Of a DNA stretch of 64,000 bases, positions 27,682 through 35,710 are shown one piece after another (position 1 is the first letter of the stretch; each line of letters opens with the position of its first letter). Source of the stretch: Pontixanthobacter gangjinensis (GTDB lineage Bacteria; Pseudomonadota; Alphaproteobacteria; Sphingomonadales; Sphingomonadaceae); assembly GCF_009827545.1 (NCBI RefSeq), contig NZ_WTYS01000001.1, positions 1,699,772 to 1,763,771 on the forward strand, read 5' to 3'. The translations under genes and the position numbers were made by a program. Below the pieces are notes generated by a model. That model worked only from the letters and a program-made list of their open reading frames with translations. It did no database searches and had not been told where the DNA came from.

Positions 27682-27694
27682 GCGCGGCGCCTAG
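27678..27694. terminator. Palindrome containing both stop codons of two convergent genes
   Basis: CTAGGCGC-G-GCGCCTAG is a perfect 8-base palindrome around one central base. It contains the TAG of the RNA methyltransferase (27679-27681) and the TAG of the XrtA-associated hydrolase on the other strand (27691-27693). As RNA it can fold as a 6-base-pair stem with a 5-base loop on either strand. No U tract follows, so termination strength is uncertain. Confidence 0.45.
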
Positions 27695-28467
27695 GATCGC
27701 AAGACTTCCAATATCTGCGCCTCTAGCCATTTCTGTGCATGTTGCTCGACATAAGCGTGACTAGCGCCTTCGCAAAAATAGGTGCTGCTTTCATCGATTA
27801 ACCAATTGGACACAAATGCCTGCGCTGTCCGGTCATTTTTTGCGAGTAGGATGCGGCAGGCGAAACCGTTATATTTGCTGATGGCTTTCTGCATTTCCTG
27901 CGCCAATGCAGAATATTCCGATGCGCCGCCAGTAGCCTGCTTCAGCCCGCCGAATAGCTTGCGAAAGTTTACACCGCCGCGCAATAGGCGCATGATTTCT
28001 TTAGGGTTTTTCAATTTTGCGAGATAGCGTGCACGGAGCGCTGCCGGTGGCGGCGTCCCATCATCTTGCTCGATGGTCCAAGGGTTGGACAGGATCAACC
28101 CGTCGCATTCTGCGCCGCCAGCCAGCATTAATGCGCTGGCCGCATCGCAATTTCCGAAACCGACCACGCGGTCCATTTGCGGATTGATTGCGCGAAAAGC
28201 GTCTAATGCGGCGCTGATATCTTTCGCACTCCGGCGGAACCCGCGGTTCTCGCCGTCGCTGTCGCCGATGCCTCGGCGGTCAAACCGGAAGACTGGGAAG
28301 CCCGCACTGGCAATACGCGCCGCTATATCTGCTTGGCCGGAGAAAGCGCCTGAGCGGATTTCATTGCCGCCCGATACGATAAGTAAGCCGGTTTTGCCTG
28401 GGGCGGTATCGAGAGTTCCTGCCAGCGTATATTGCTGGCATTCAAAGGTCAGGTGCAGTCTGCTCAT
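27691..28467 (-). CDS. Exosortase A system-associated hydrolase 1 (alpha/beta fold)
   Basis: A 258-residue alpha/beta hydrolase that resembles the first of two hydrolases found with exosortase A loci. FRFDRRGIGDSDG (residues 60-72) and the nucleophile elbow GFGNCDAAS are visible. The elbow carries Cys107 where most relatives have serine, which is compatible with thioester chemistry. A late SHAYVEQH supplies a candidate histidine. The gene overlaps hydrolase 2 by 4 bases and ends the leftward unit. Its substrate is unknown; release of an acyl or peptidyl group from the ACP encoded two genes upstream is one possibility. Confidence 0.82.
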   Translation of the reverse strand: MSRLHLTFECQQYTLAGTLDTAPGKTGLLIVSGGNEIRSGAFSGQADIAARIASAGFPVFRFDRRGIGDSDGENRGFRRSAKDISAALDAFRAINPQMDRVVGFGNCDAASALMLAGGAECDGLILSNPWTIEQDDGTPPPAALRARYLAKLKNPKEIMRLLRGGVNFRKLFGGLKQATGGASEYSALAQEMQKAISKYNGFACRILLAKNDRTAQAFVSNWLIDESSTYFCEGASHAYVEQHAQKWLEAQILEVLRS

Positions 28468-29159
28468 GCCTCTGCAAGCCCCACTGCAATGATCGCGGCA
28501 ATTGCATCTGCCTGTTCGTGGTCTTCATCGGGCTCTGCACGTAACCACAAACCGCCGCCGCCAACCATTTCTTGGTTGATGTCAAAATAGCCAGCAGATG
28601 TCGGGGTAGCCGGTGTCGGGGCGACTGAGAGGGCGGCAAACATATCAGCACCCAATTCCCAACCCGCAAGAGTGATGCCTGCTTCTTTGGCTCGCAGTTC
28701 CAATCCGCCAATTGTTTCGTCTTGGCCAGCCTCGCGCGATGCGATGGTTCTTGCTCTGAGCATGGAGCGGATTAGTTTTTGACCTCCAGCCGGGGCGTAG
28801 CGCCATCCGGGAATATCATGTGGGGCAAACAAGGCGCCGCTCCGCATTGTCAAAACATGGGTTGCCCCGAAATATTTGGCGCAGGCTTTGGTCGCTTCTT
28901 TCCAACTGACAAGGTTTTGCTCGCGCAGCGCGGCAGGGCTCTCGTTGCAGCCGGGCAAATCGGGTAAAATTGAATCAATTCCGGACAAATCCAAACGCCG
29001 CATGATTTCAACCGTTAGCCTGCGTAGCTTGTTCGCTTCGTCAAATAATGCGGGCAATATCAACAATCGGTGAACACGATTCTGGTCAAATGCGAGGGCG
29101 CACTCGTCGCTGGTTGCGCCACCGGGCAAGGGCGCGGGCCAAGTTGAGAAGCTGCGCAA
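28464..29159 (-). CDS. Exosortase A system-associated hydrolase 2
   Basis: A 231-residue protein with an alpha/beta-hydrolase-like beginning (RLLILPALFDEANKLRR, DSILPDLPGCNES) that matches the second hydrolase type of XrtA loci. I see no clear nucleophile elbow; THVLTMRSGALFA is where it would lie, so it could be non-catalytic or use an unusual residue. The start is TTG at 29159, two bases after the ACP stop codon. The assignment leans partly on context. Confidence 0.68.
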   Translation of the reverse strand: MRSFSTWPAPLPGGATSDECALAFDQNRVHRLLILPALFDEANKLRRLTVEIMRRLDLSGIDSILPDLPGCNESPAALREQNLVSWKEATKACAKYFGATHVLTMRSGALFAPHDIPGWRYAPAGGQKLIRSMLRARTIASREAGQDETIGGLELRAKEAGITLAGWELGADMFAALSVAPTPATPTSAGYFDINQEMVGGGGLWLRAEPDEDHEQADAIAAIIAVGLAEA

Positions 29160-29161
29160 AA

Positions 29162-29518
29162 TCAGTTCTCTATTGCTTTGGCCTCGGCAAAGGCGAGCAG
29201 CCCGCCATAGGTTTCGAGCATTTCGCCATCAACATCATCATCTTCGATAATGATGTTCATCCTATCTTCCATTTCGGTTAGCAATCCCGCGACTGCCATT
29301 GAATCTAGCTCTGGAAGATGTCCGAAAAGGCCAGTGTCATTAGCAAAGGTTTCGACTTCATCCGCATCGAGGCCGAGTACGTCGCAGAGGATCGAACGCA
29401 GCTGCGTATCAAGCACATGTCGGCTAGGCGCAAGATCACCTACCGCGGCGCTACCTGGCATCTCTTCCTTATCGGAAGAGGTGATTTGTAAACCGTTAAT
29501 CTCGGGCTCGCCAATCAT
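29162..29518 (-). CDS. Acyl carrier protein of the exosortase A locus
   Basis: A 118-residue acidic protein with an ACP domain in its C-terminal 80 residues. Ser73 in ELDSMAVAGLL is the expected phosphopantetheine site. About 30 extra residues precede the domain; the alternative start at Met20 (29461) would remove part of them. The cluster also encodes an acyl-CoA ligase, a PLP decarboxylase and two hydrolases, which suggests a small thioester-bound molecule is made here. It follows the acetyltransferase gene by 34 bases. Confidence 0.85.
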   Translation of the reverse strand: MIGEPEINGLQITSSDKEEMPGSAAVGDLAPSRHVLDTQLRSILCDVLGLDADEVETFANDTGLFGHLPELDSMAVAGLLTEMEDRMNIIIEDDDVDGEMLETYGGLLAFAEAKAIEN

Positions 29519-29552
29519 GCGCGTGCTTTCCCTTGGAAGTGCGGCGCTGCCC

Positions 29553-30533
29553 TTAGCTTTGTGAGGCAATTGGTGCAAGTCGCACAAACAGGCGCTTTGT
29601 AAGCGATGGCCATGCTTTAGGTTGCCTGGGGTCAAGGCAATCAATTCGGTAACGCGGGCGATCCACCTCCATCCAGTCGGATTTATACGGGTCGTTGCCA
29701 GTGCCGTAATCAATAGTTGTGACCCTATCGATATCGATCACATGTTCAAACAGGGCAGCGCTTAATGTGGTCCCAGCAGATAGGGCAGAATGTTCCTCAA
29801 GATGCGCAAGCTTGTGAATGTAAGCCGTATTGCGGTCTACAGTCCAAAATTGGGCCGCGACGGCTTTTCCCTTATGGTGGGCCAAAGCGAGACGGATACG
29901 GCCCGCAGCGCCTTCACTGCGCGCAAAATTGCGAAGCAATTCGGGCTTTCCTTCCTCAGGCTTCCAGCTGCTCTGGTAGATAGCTTCATAGGTTGCCCAA
30001 GCATCAGGATCGAAACGATTGAGAATTTCGATCTCAACCTTCTTCATTTTGCGTTTGAGCGTTGCCCGCATCTGTCCGCTCCGCGTTTCCCAATATTCAG
30101 AAAAGCTGCGTCCGTTTACCTCTAAAATATGATTGTGGTCGCATCGTTCTTTCTTGATCGACCACCCCGCTGCCGAAAAAGCGGCTTGAAGCGAAACCAG
30201 TTCAGCGCTTTCGCCTTTAATGGGCCACATGGTGACACGGTGCGTCCTTGAGCGAAGGTCCTGTGCAAGTGCGACAAGCAAATCGTGCCGCCCCAAGCAA
30301 ATCGGCGCCCAGCTGAAGCTGTACCAATTTGTCAGCGATTCGAGCCTACCACGGCTTGCTGTGAGTATGAGCGCGGCATGGTCATCGCCGTCGCTAGCAA
30401 GAATCACAACAGGTTTGGCCCCTGCGTCTTCTAATAGTTTGAACCAGCTGGTTCGCTCGAAAGGAGAAACAGCATCCTCTTTAATCGCCCCTTGCAGAAC
30501 GTTAACTGTGTCGTGATAGCTGATGCTTACCAA
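29553..30533 (-). CDS. GNAT/FemAB-like acetyltransferase of the exosortase A locus
   Basis: A 326-residue protein with a BioF2/acetyltransferase_6-like layout. There is an N-terminal ISYHDTVNV and WFKLLE segment, a central RATLKRKMKKVEIEIL region, and the C-terminal half with YEAIYQSSWKPEEGKPEL and IDYGTGNDPYKSDWM. It is a candidate N-acyltransferase acting on a sugar or amino group. The TTG at 30533 with AAGGAAA nine bases upstream is chosen; the longer frame runs into the divergent ligase gene. Only 28 bases separate the two divergent start codons. Confidence 0.75.
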   Translation of the reverse strand: MVSISYHDTVNVLQGAIKEDAVSPFERTSWFKLLEDAGAKPVVILASDGDDHAALILTASRGRLESLTNWYSFSWAPICLGRHDLLVALAQDLRSRTHRVTMWPIKGESAELVSLQAAFSAAGWSIKKERCDHNHILEVNGRSFSEYWETRSGQMRATLKRKMKKVEIEILNRFDPDAWATYEAIYQSSWKPEEGKPELLRNFARSEGAAGRIRLALAHHKGKAVAAQFWTVDRNTAYIHKLAHLEEHSALSAGTTLSAALFEHVIDIDRVTTIDYGTGNDPYKSDWMEVDRPRYRIDCLDPRQPKAWPSLTKRLFVRLAPIASQS

Positions 30534-30561
30534 CGATGCTGTTTCCTTTTGCGGAGCGTAA

Positions 30562-32100
30562 ATGCCCACTGTGACTAATCCCGATACCTTATCGCGAGCC
30601 AAACCGCTCGACCATCTCGCCGAATGTGGAGGGGATGATAGCCCGGCTTTGGTGCTTCGCAACCACACGCTTAGCTTCAAGGACTTAAGGGACCGTGTCG
30701 CGCGGCTTAGTGGTTGGTTAAGAGATCGCGTGCCACAGCAAGGGGCACGGGTTGCAAGCTGGGCTGCAAAGAATGAGCTTACCTGCCTAATGCCGCTCGC
30801 CGCGGCGCGGGCAGGGCTAGTCCACGTTCCTATCAATCCACTGTTGAAGCACAGTCAGGCGGCACATATTCTCGCCGATAGCGGCTCGGTGCTTTTGCTG
30901 GCAACAAAGGCACGGCTAGCATCGCTTGAGGAGGGAGATCTGCCGCCCGGATGTCTCGTGATTGACGAAAATGCTGTGTTGGAAGCGCTCGATAGCGTCG
31001 CTGACCCGCTTTCTCCGAGCGAGAATAACACGGACGCGTTGTGCGCCATTCTCTATACCAGCGGATCGACCGGACGCCCCAAGGGTGTGATGCTCAGCCA
31101 TGCAAATTTGTGGTTGGGGGCGGAAAGCGTCGCCCATTATCTTGGCATGGGGAACGATGACGTTACACTCGGTGTCCTGCCGCTCTCTTTCGATTACGGC
31201 CAGAATCAATTGTTCAGCACATGGTTCGCCGGTGGTTGTGTGGTTCCGCTCGACTATCTTTTTCCCCGCGATGTCGTTCGGGCCTGCGCGAAATATGGTG
31301 TGACCACACTCGCTGCCGTTCCTCCGCTTTGGGTGCAACTTACCGAAGTGGATTGGCCAGAAGAATCGTCATCGCCTTTGCGCAGATTGACCAACAGCGG
31401 CGGCGCGCTAACCGAGGATTTGGTTGCCGATTTACGCAATATTTTTCCGCAGGCTCGCCTATTTCCGATGTACGGCCTGACTGAGGCGTTTCGTTCGACT
31501 TTTCTCGATCCAGATCTGGTCGAGAGTCACCCAACTTCCATGGGCAAGGCCATTCCTCATGCCGAAATTATGGTAATTGGCAATGATGGCAATCCGAGCG
31601 AAACAGGCGAAGAAGGCGAGCTGGTCCACTGCGGGCCATTGGTCGCGCAAGGATATTGGCAAGATCCTGAACGCACTGCGGAACGGTTCAAACCCGCTCC
31701 CGTGGAGTCGAAATATGGCGGTATCGCCGTTTGGTCGGGTGACCGGGTGAAGCGCGCCGCTGATGGCTTGCTCTATTTCGTTGGGCGGCGCGATGCGATG
31801 ATCAAGAGCGCTGGCAATCGTATCAGCCCTCAGGAAATCGAAGACGCCGCTAGGGCGACTGGCCTTGTGGCTGAGGCGGTCGCCTTAGGGATCGCCGATG
31901 AACGACTCGGCCATTCTATCCATTTGGTGGTTCGCGCGGCGCAGGATGCGGACAACCCGCAAGAGGCGTTACCCAAAGCTTTAGCCAAGGAACTCCCCAA
32001 TTTCATGCAGCCTCATGTAATCCATTGGCGCGGCAAAATGCCGCTTAACCCCAATGGAAAGCTGGACAGGACCGCGCTTAAGCGGGAGATAGAGGCATGA
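30562..32100 (+). CDS. Acyl-CoA ligase (AMP-forming), exosortase A system-associated
   Basis: A 512-residue adenylate-forming enzyme. The phosphate loop YTSGSTGRPKGVMLSH begins at about residue 164. MYGLTEAFRST, VWSGDRVKR and the C-terminal NPNGKLDRTALK are intact. In XrtA loci this ligase sits beside an ACP and a PLP decarboxylase and probably loads an acid onto the ACP. It overlaps the decarboxylase by 4 bases (ATGA). A GGAG lies just upstream of the ATG. Confidence 0.92.
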   Translation: MPTVTNPDTLSRAKPLDHLAECGGDDSPALVLRNHTLSFKDLRDRVARLSGWLRDRVPQQGARVASWAAKNELTCLMPLAAARAGLVHVPINPLLKHSQAAHILADSGSVLLLATKARLASLEEGDLPPGCLVIDENAVLEALDSVADPLSPSENNTDALCAILYTSGSTGRPKGVMLSHANLWLGAESVAHYLGMGNDDVTLGVLPLSFDYGQNQLFSTWFAGGCVVPLDYLFPRDVVRACAKYGVTTLAAVPPLWVQLTEVDWPEESSSPLRRLTNSGGALTEDLVADLRNIFPQARLFPMYGLTEAFRSTFLDPDLVESHPTSMGKAIPHAEIMVIGNDGNPSETGEEGELVHCGPLVAQGYWQDPERTAERFKPAPVESKYGGIAVWSGDRVKRAADGLLYFVGRRDAMIKSAGNRISPQEIEDAARATGLVAEAVALGIADERLGHSIHLVVRAAQDADNPQEALPKALAKELPNFMQPHVIHWRGKMPLNPNGKLDRTALKREIEA

Positions 32101-33323
32101 AAGCTGTTGGCCCGATCCCCGCTGGTTATGAGACGAAGGACGGTCAATTGGCAGTCGGCGGCAAGACAGCGCGACAGCTGGTGGAACGAGCCGGACGGAC
32201 CCCTGCCTTCGTCTATTCACGCGATCATTTGACGAATCGGGTCGCGGCGTTGAGAGCAGCAATGCCCAAGCGGCTTGGAATAAATTACGCAATCAAAGCA
32301 AACCCGTTTGCGCCAGTTTTAGGCCATATGGCGGGATTGGTTGACGGGTTTGACATTGCCTCGGGCGGCGAGCTAGCGCTGGCTATTGCGGCGGGCTTGG
32401 ACCCTTCCAAGATAAGTTTTGCTGGACCAGGCAAACGCGATGCCGAATTGGAAGCCGCCATTCGTAAAGGCGTAACGCTCAATCTGGAATCGGAAAACGA
32501 AGCGCGCCGAGCCTTGGCTATTGGCGAGCGACTTCAGTTCGCCCCCAAATTGGCGATCCGTGTTAATCCGAGCTTTGAATTGCGCGGATCGGGTATGAAA
32601 ATGGGTGGCGGAGCAAAGCCGTTCGGGATTGATCAGGACCGTGTGCCGGACCTGGCACGGCAGATATTGGAAAGCGGAGCTGAGTGGCGCGGCCTCCACA
32701 TCTTCACCGGCAGTCAGGCGCTTGGCGCGGACGCATTGATCGAAGCGCAAGCTAATGTGCTTGAGCTGGCCGATCAATTGGCACGCGATATCGGGGGACC
32801 CTTACCTAAACTTAATATGGGTGGCGGTTTCGGCATTCCTTATTTTAATAAGGACAGGCCGGTTGATGTTGCCAGCATCGGTGAGGCATTGGAGGCGCGT
32901 TTTGCGGATTTGCCTGCGTCTTTGGCCGATACCGATCTGTGCATCGAACTTGGCCGTTATCTAGTTGGCGAAGCGGGTGTGTACTTGACTGAAATTGTCG
33001 ACCGGAAGGAGAGTTATGGGGAGACTTTTCTGGTTTGTGATGGCGGCTTGCACCATCAACTGGCTGCATCGGGTAATTTCGGAACAGTAGTTCGGCGCAA
33101 TTACCCTTCTGCAATTGCCACAAAATTTGCCGAGGAAGCTGTCGAAATCGTCGATATTGTAGGGTGCCTGTGCACTCCGCTCGACCGGTTGGCTGATAAA
33201 GCTCATTTGCCCCGTGCAGATGTCGGTGACTTGGTCGCCGTATTTTGCGCTGGAGCCTATGGCGCAACCGCATCGCCATCAGCGTTTCTGGGCCAGGGTC
33301 CAGCTGCGGAGATTCTGATTTAA
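32097..33323 (+). CDS. PLP-dependent decarboxylase, exosortase A system-associated
   Basis: A 408-residue fold-type III enzyme of the diaminopimelate/ornithine decarboxylase family. The PLP lysine is Lys67 in NYAIKANP. The glycine-rich phosphate site is MGGGFGIPY, and GCLCTPLDRL plus FCAGAYG near the end form the other half of the active site. The substrate is not diaminopimelate by context; it is probably an amino acid feeding the locus-specific small molecule. It is translationally coupled to the ligase, and a 195-base gap follows. Confidence 0.92.
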   Translation: MKAVGPIPAGYETKDGQLAVGGKTARQLVERAGRTPAFVYSRDHLTNRVAALRAAMPKRLGINYAIKANPFAPVLGHMAGLVDGFDIASGGELALAIAAGLDPSKISFAGPGKRDAELEAAIRKGVTLNLESENEARRALAIGERLQFAPKLAIRVNPSFELRGSGMKMGGGAKPFGIDQDRVPDLARQILESGAEWRGLHIFTGSQALGADALIEAQANVLELADQLARDIGGPLPKLNMGGGFGIPYFNKDRPVDVASIGEALEARFADLPASLADTDLCIELGRYLVGEAGVYLTEIVDRKESYGETFLVCDGGLHHQLAASGNFGTVVRRNYPSAIATKFAEEAVEIVDIVGCLCTPLDRLADKAHLPRADVGDLVAVFCAGAYGATASPSAFLGQGPAAEILI

Positions 33324-33339
33324 CGTTTTGTTTCAACCT

Positions 33340-33354
33340 GTCCCGCTTTGGGAC
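33340..33354 (+). terminator. Short hairpin after the PLP decarboxylase gene
   Basis: GTCCC-GCTTT-GGGAC forms a 5-base-pair stem 16 bases after the stop codon. It is a weak terminator candidate that would separate the ligase-decarboxylase unit from the export unit. Confidence 0.35.
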
Positions 33355-33518
33355 TTGGTCATACTAAACAACCGGAAACCCGAAAAGGCTAACGGTATAT
33401 TCACCCTTTTTGACCAGTAAGCATTCCTGAACCCGCGGGTGCGTTGGATCAGGTAGCTCCTGCTCTGCGCTTCAAAGCCCGCATAACGTCCCAATTTGAT
33501 GGGAAGGAATGCGCATCG

Positions 33519-34163
33519 ATGCCCAATATTAAGTTCTCAATTTTGCTAGCCGGCAGCGCTTTGGGCGTAATCGCACTTTCGGGCTGCGCGACGACCAGCG
33601 GACCACAGCTTCCGCCAGCAACTTACAGCGCCCTTCAAGAGGGCCCAGGTGAAGAATACATCATCGGGGCCGGAGACGAGCTGACCATCCATGTCTGGCG
33701 CAATCCTGAACTGGGTGCCGAAAAAATTCAGGTTCGTCCTGATGGCCGCATCACCACGCCGCTGGTTACAGATATGCCAGCAGTCGGAAAAACCCCAACA
33801 ATGTTGGCGCAGGACATTCGCCTGCAATTGTCCGAATTTATTGAGGACCCTCTGGTATCAGTAATCGTGACCGAATTTGTCGGTACACCTAATCAGCAAA
33901 TTCGCGTGATCGGCGCGACCGAAAAGCCGGCATCACTGTCGTATCGCGCAAACATGACGTTGCTTGACGCAATGATCGCAGTTGGCGGCCTGTCGGAATT
34001 TGCGTCTGGTAATCGGGCCAAGCTTATCCGTTTCGACAAGTCAAAAGGGCGGCAGGAAGAATATTCCCTGCGCCTCGGCGATCTGCTGAAGAAGGGTGAT
34101 AGCCGCGCCAATGTCCTGCTGATGCCGGGTGATGTAATCATCATCCCGGAAAGCATGTTCTGA
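33519..34163 (+). CDS. Polysaccharide export lipoprotein, XrtA system (Wza/EpsD-like)
   Basis: A 214-residue outer-membrane export protein. The signal peptide ends in the lipobox LSGC (Cys23). A polysaccharide-export domain (YIIGAGDELTIHVWRNPELG) is followed by one SLBB-type domain (IRVIGATEKPASLSY, LLDAMIAVGGLSEFA). It should form the outer-membrane channel for the exopolysaccharide. The ATG at 33519 has GGAAGGA upstream and places the signal peptide correctly. It starts the main rightward EPS unit. Confidence 0.93.
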   Translation: MPNIKFSILLAGSALGVIALSGCATTSGPQLPPATYSALQEGPGEEYIIGAGDELTIHVWRNPELGAEKIQVRPDGRITTPLVTDMPAVGKTPTMLAQDIRLQLSEFIEDPLVSVIVTEFVGTPNQQIRVIGATEKPASLSYRANMTLLDAMIAVGGLSEFASGNRAKLIRFDKSKGRQEEYSLRLGDLLKKGDSRANVLLMPGDVIIIPESMF

Positions 34164-34179
34164 GGGATCGGCTGATACA

Positions 34180-35700
34180 ATGAACGAAGTTTTCGAAGAT
34201 CTCCGAGCAGCGATTTTTTCGGTCTGGCAGCGCCGCTGGCTAGCCTTGGCTGTCGCTTGGGGTGTGTGTCTGTTCGGTTGGTTGGTGGTCGCCATGATCC
34301 CCAATGCCTACGAGTCTCAGGCGCGTATCTATGTGCAACTGGAAGACGTTCTGGCCGAACAAATCGGTATCAAGGGCGGTGCAGAACGCGATATTACTCG
34401 CGTCCGGCAAACACTTTCCAGCGCAGTAAACCTCGAAAAGGTCATTCGTTCGACCAAACTCGGTGAGAAAATCGCTACCCAGCGCGATATGGATAATGCG
34501 ATTACGACGCTGACCAAGAATGTATCAGTCAAAAGTGAGGAAGATAATCTCTTCGAGCTTTCCGCCGAAATTGGCGATGGAGATTTGTCCGATTCAGAGA
34601 ATGCCGAATTGGCGCAAGCTGTTGTCCAAAAACTGATCGATATCTTTCGTGAAGAGAACATAGCAGGCAATCGCGGTGAAGTTGCAGGAACTCTTGTGTT
34701 CCTCGACGAGCAGCTTGAAGCGCGCAAGCGCGAACTCGAAGACGCTGAACAGAAGCGTTTGGCTTTCGAAGCCGAGCATCCCGATCTGATCGGTGGTTCC
34801 GGCACTTTGGCAAACAAGCGAGCGATGATGCGCTCCGACCTGCGTGATGTAGAAGCTGATCTCGCGGCGGCGCAAAGCGCATTGGCCGCGATCAATGGGC
34901 AGCTTGCGGGTACGCCCCAAACGGTTCCTGGAGTGGGTCGTTCAGGCGGAGCGCGGTCTGCATTGGCAGAAGCGCAAGGTCGGCTGGCTTCTTTGCAAGC
35001 GCGGGGTCTAACAGACAGCCACCCTGACATTATCGCGCTCAACAAGCAGATTACATTACTTAAAAGTCAAGCGGCGGGAGAGAATCCCAATGTCGCCGGG
35101 ACGTCAAATCCAGCTTACAGCGCGCTTCAGTCAATCAAAGCTGAACGTCAGGCTAATGTTCAATCGTTGGCATCGCGGCAGGCTGCCCTGCAGTCAGAAC
35201 TTACGGCGCTGATGGCAAGTCAAGCCAGCGAACCAGCTGTTGCCGCGGAGGCAAGCCGGATCAGTCGTGATTATGAAGTGCTCAAGGACAATTATGACGA
35301 ATTGCTACAAGACCGCGAAGAAATGAAGCTGCGCGGTCAGGTGGAGAATGAGCGTAGCTCTTTCAAATTTGAGGTAATCGATCCTCCAACGACACCGCGC
35401 ACACCGTCCGCTCCTAACCGTCCACTACTATTGATCGGCGTGTTGCTAGCTGGCCTTGCAGCAGGTGCTGGAACCGCATTCGCCATTGGCCAACTTCGTT
35501 CGACCTTCGCGACAACAGCCAAGCTTGAGCGTTCGCTCGGCCTCCCGGTTCTCGGCGCGATCTCGCAAACCATGACCGACACCGCACGTCAGGTTCGCAC
35601 CAAACGGATGAGAATGTTCTTCGGCGCCTCTGCCGCGCTTGGGGGCATGTGTGTGGTTCTGTTGGCGGTTGAATTCGTCCAGCGCGGCATGGTGGCTTGA
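34180..35700 (+). CDS. Chain length determinant protein, XrtA system (Wzz/EpsF-like)
   Basis: A 506-residue inner-membrane co-polymerase. It has an N-terminal membrane helix (about residues 21-40) after FEDLRAAIFSVWQRRW, a long periplasmic coiled coil (LEARKRELEDAEQKRLAFEA and later heptads), and a C-terminal helix pair (about 417-437 and 480-500) behind the proline-rich DPPTTPRTPSAPNRP motif typical of this family. It sets polysaccharide length and contacts the kinase encoded next. Confidence 0.93.
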   Translation: MNEVFEDLRAAIFSVWQRRWLALAVAWGVCLFGWLVVAMIPNAYESQARIYVQLEDVLAEQIGIKGGAERDITRVRQTLSSAVNLEKVIRSTKLGEKIATQRDMDNAITTLTKNVSVKSEEDNLFELSAEIGDGDLSDSENAELAQAVVQKLIDIFREENIAGNRGEVAGTLVFLDEQLEARKRELEDAEQKRLAFEAEHPDLIGGSGTLANKRAMMRSDLRDVEADLAAAQSALAAINGQLAGTPQTVPGVGRSGGARSALAEAQGRLASLQARGLTDSHPDIIALNKQITLLKSQAAGENPNVAGTSNPAYSALQSIKAERQANVQSLASRQAALQSELTALMASQASEPAVAAEASRISRDYEVLKDNYDELLQDREEMKLRGQVENERSSFKFEVIDPPTTPRTPSAPNRPLLLIGVLLAGLAAGAGTAFAIGQLRSTFATTAKLERSLGLPVLGAISQTMTDTARQVRTKRMRMFFGASAALGGMCVVLLAVEFVQRGMVA

Positions 35701-35710
35701 GGAACAGGAT

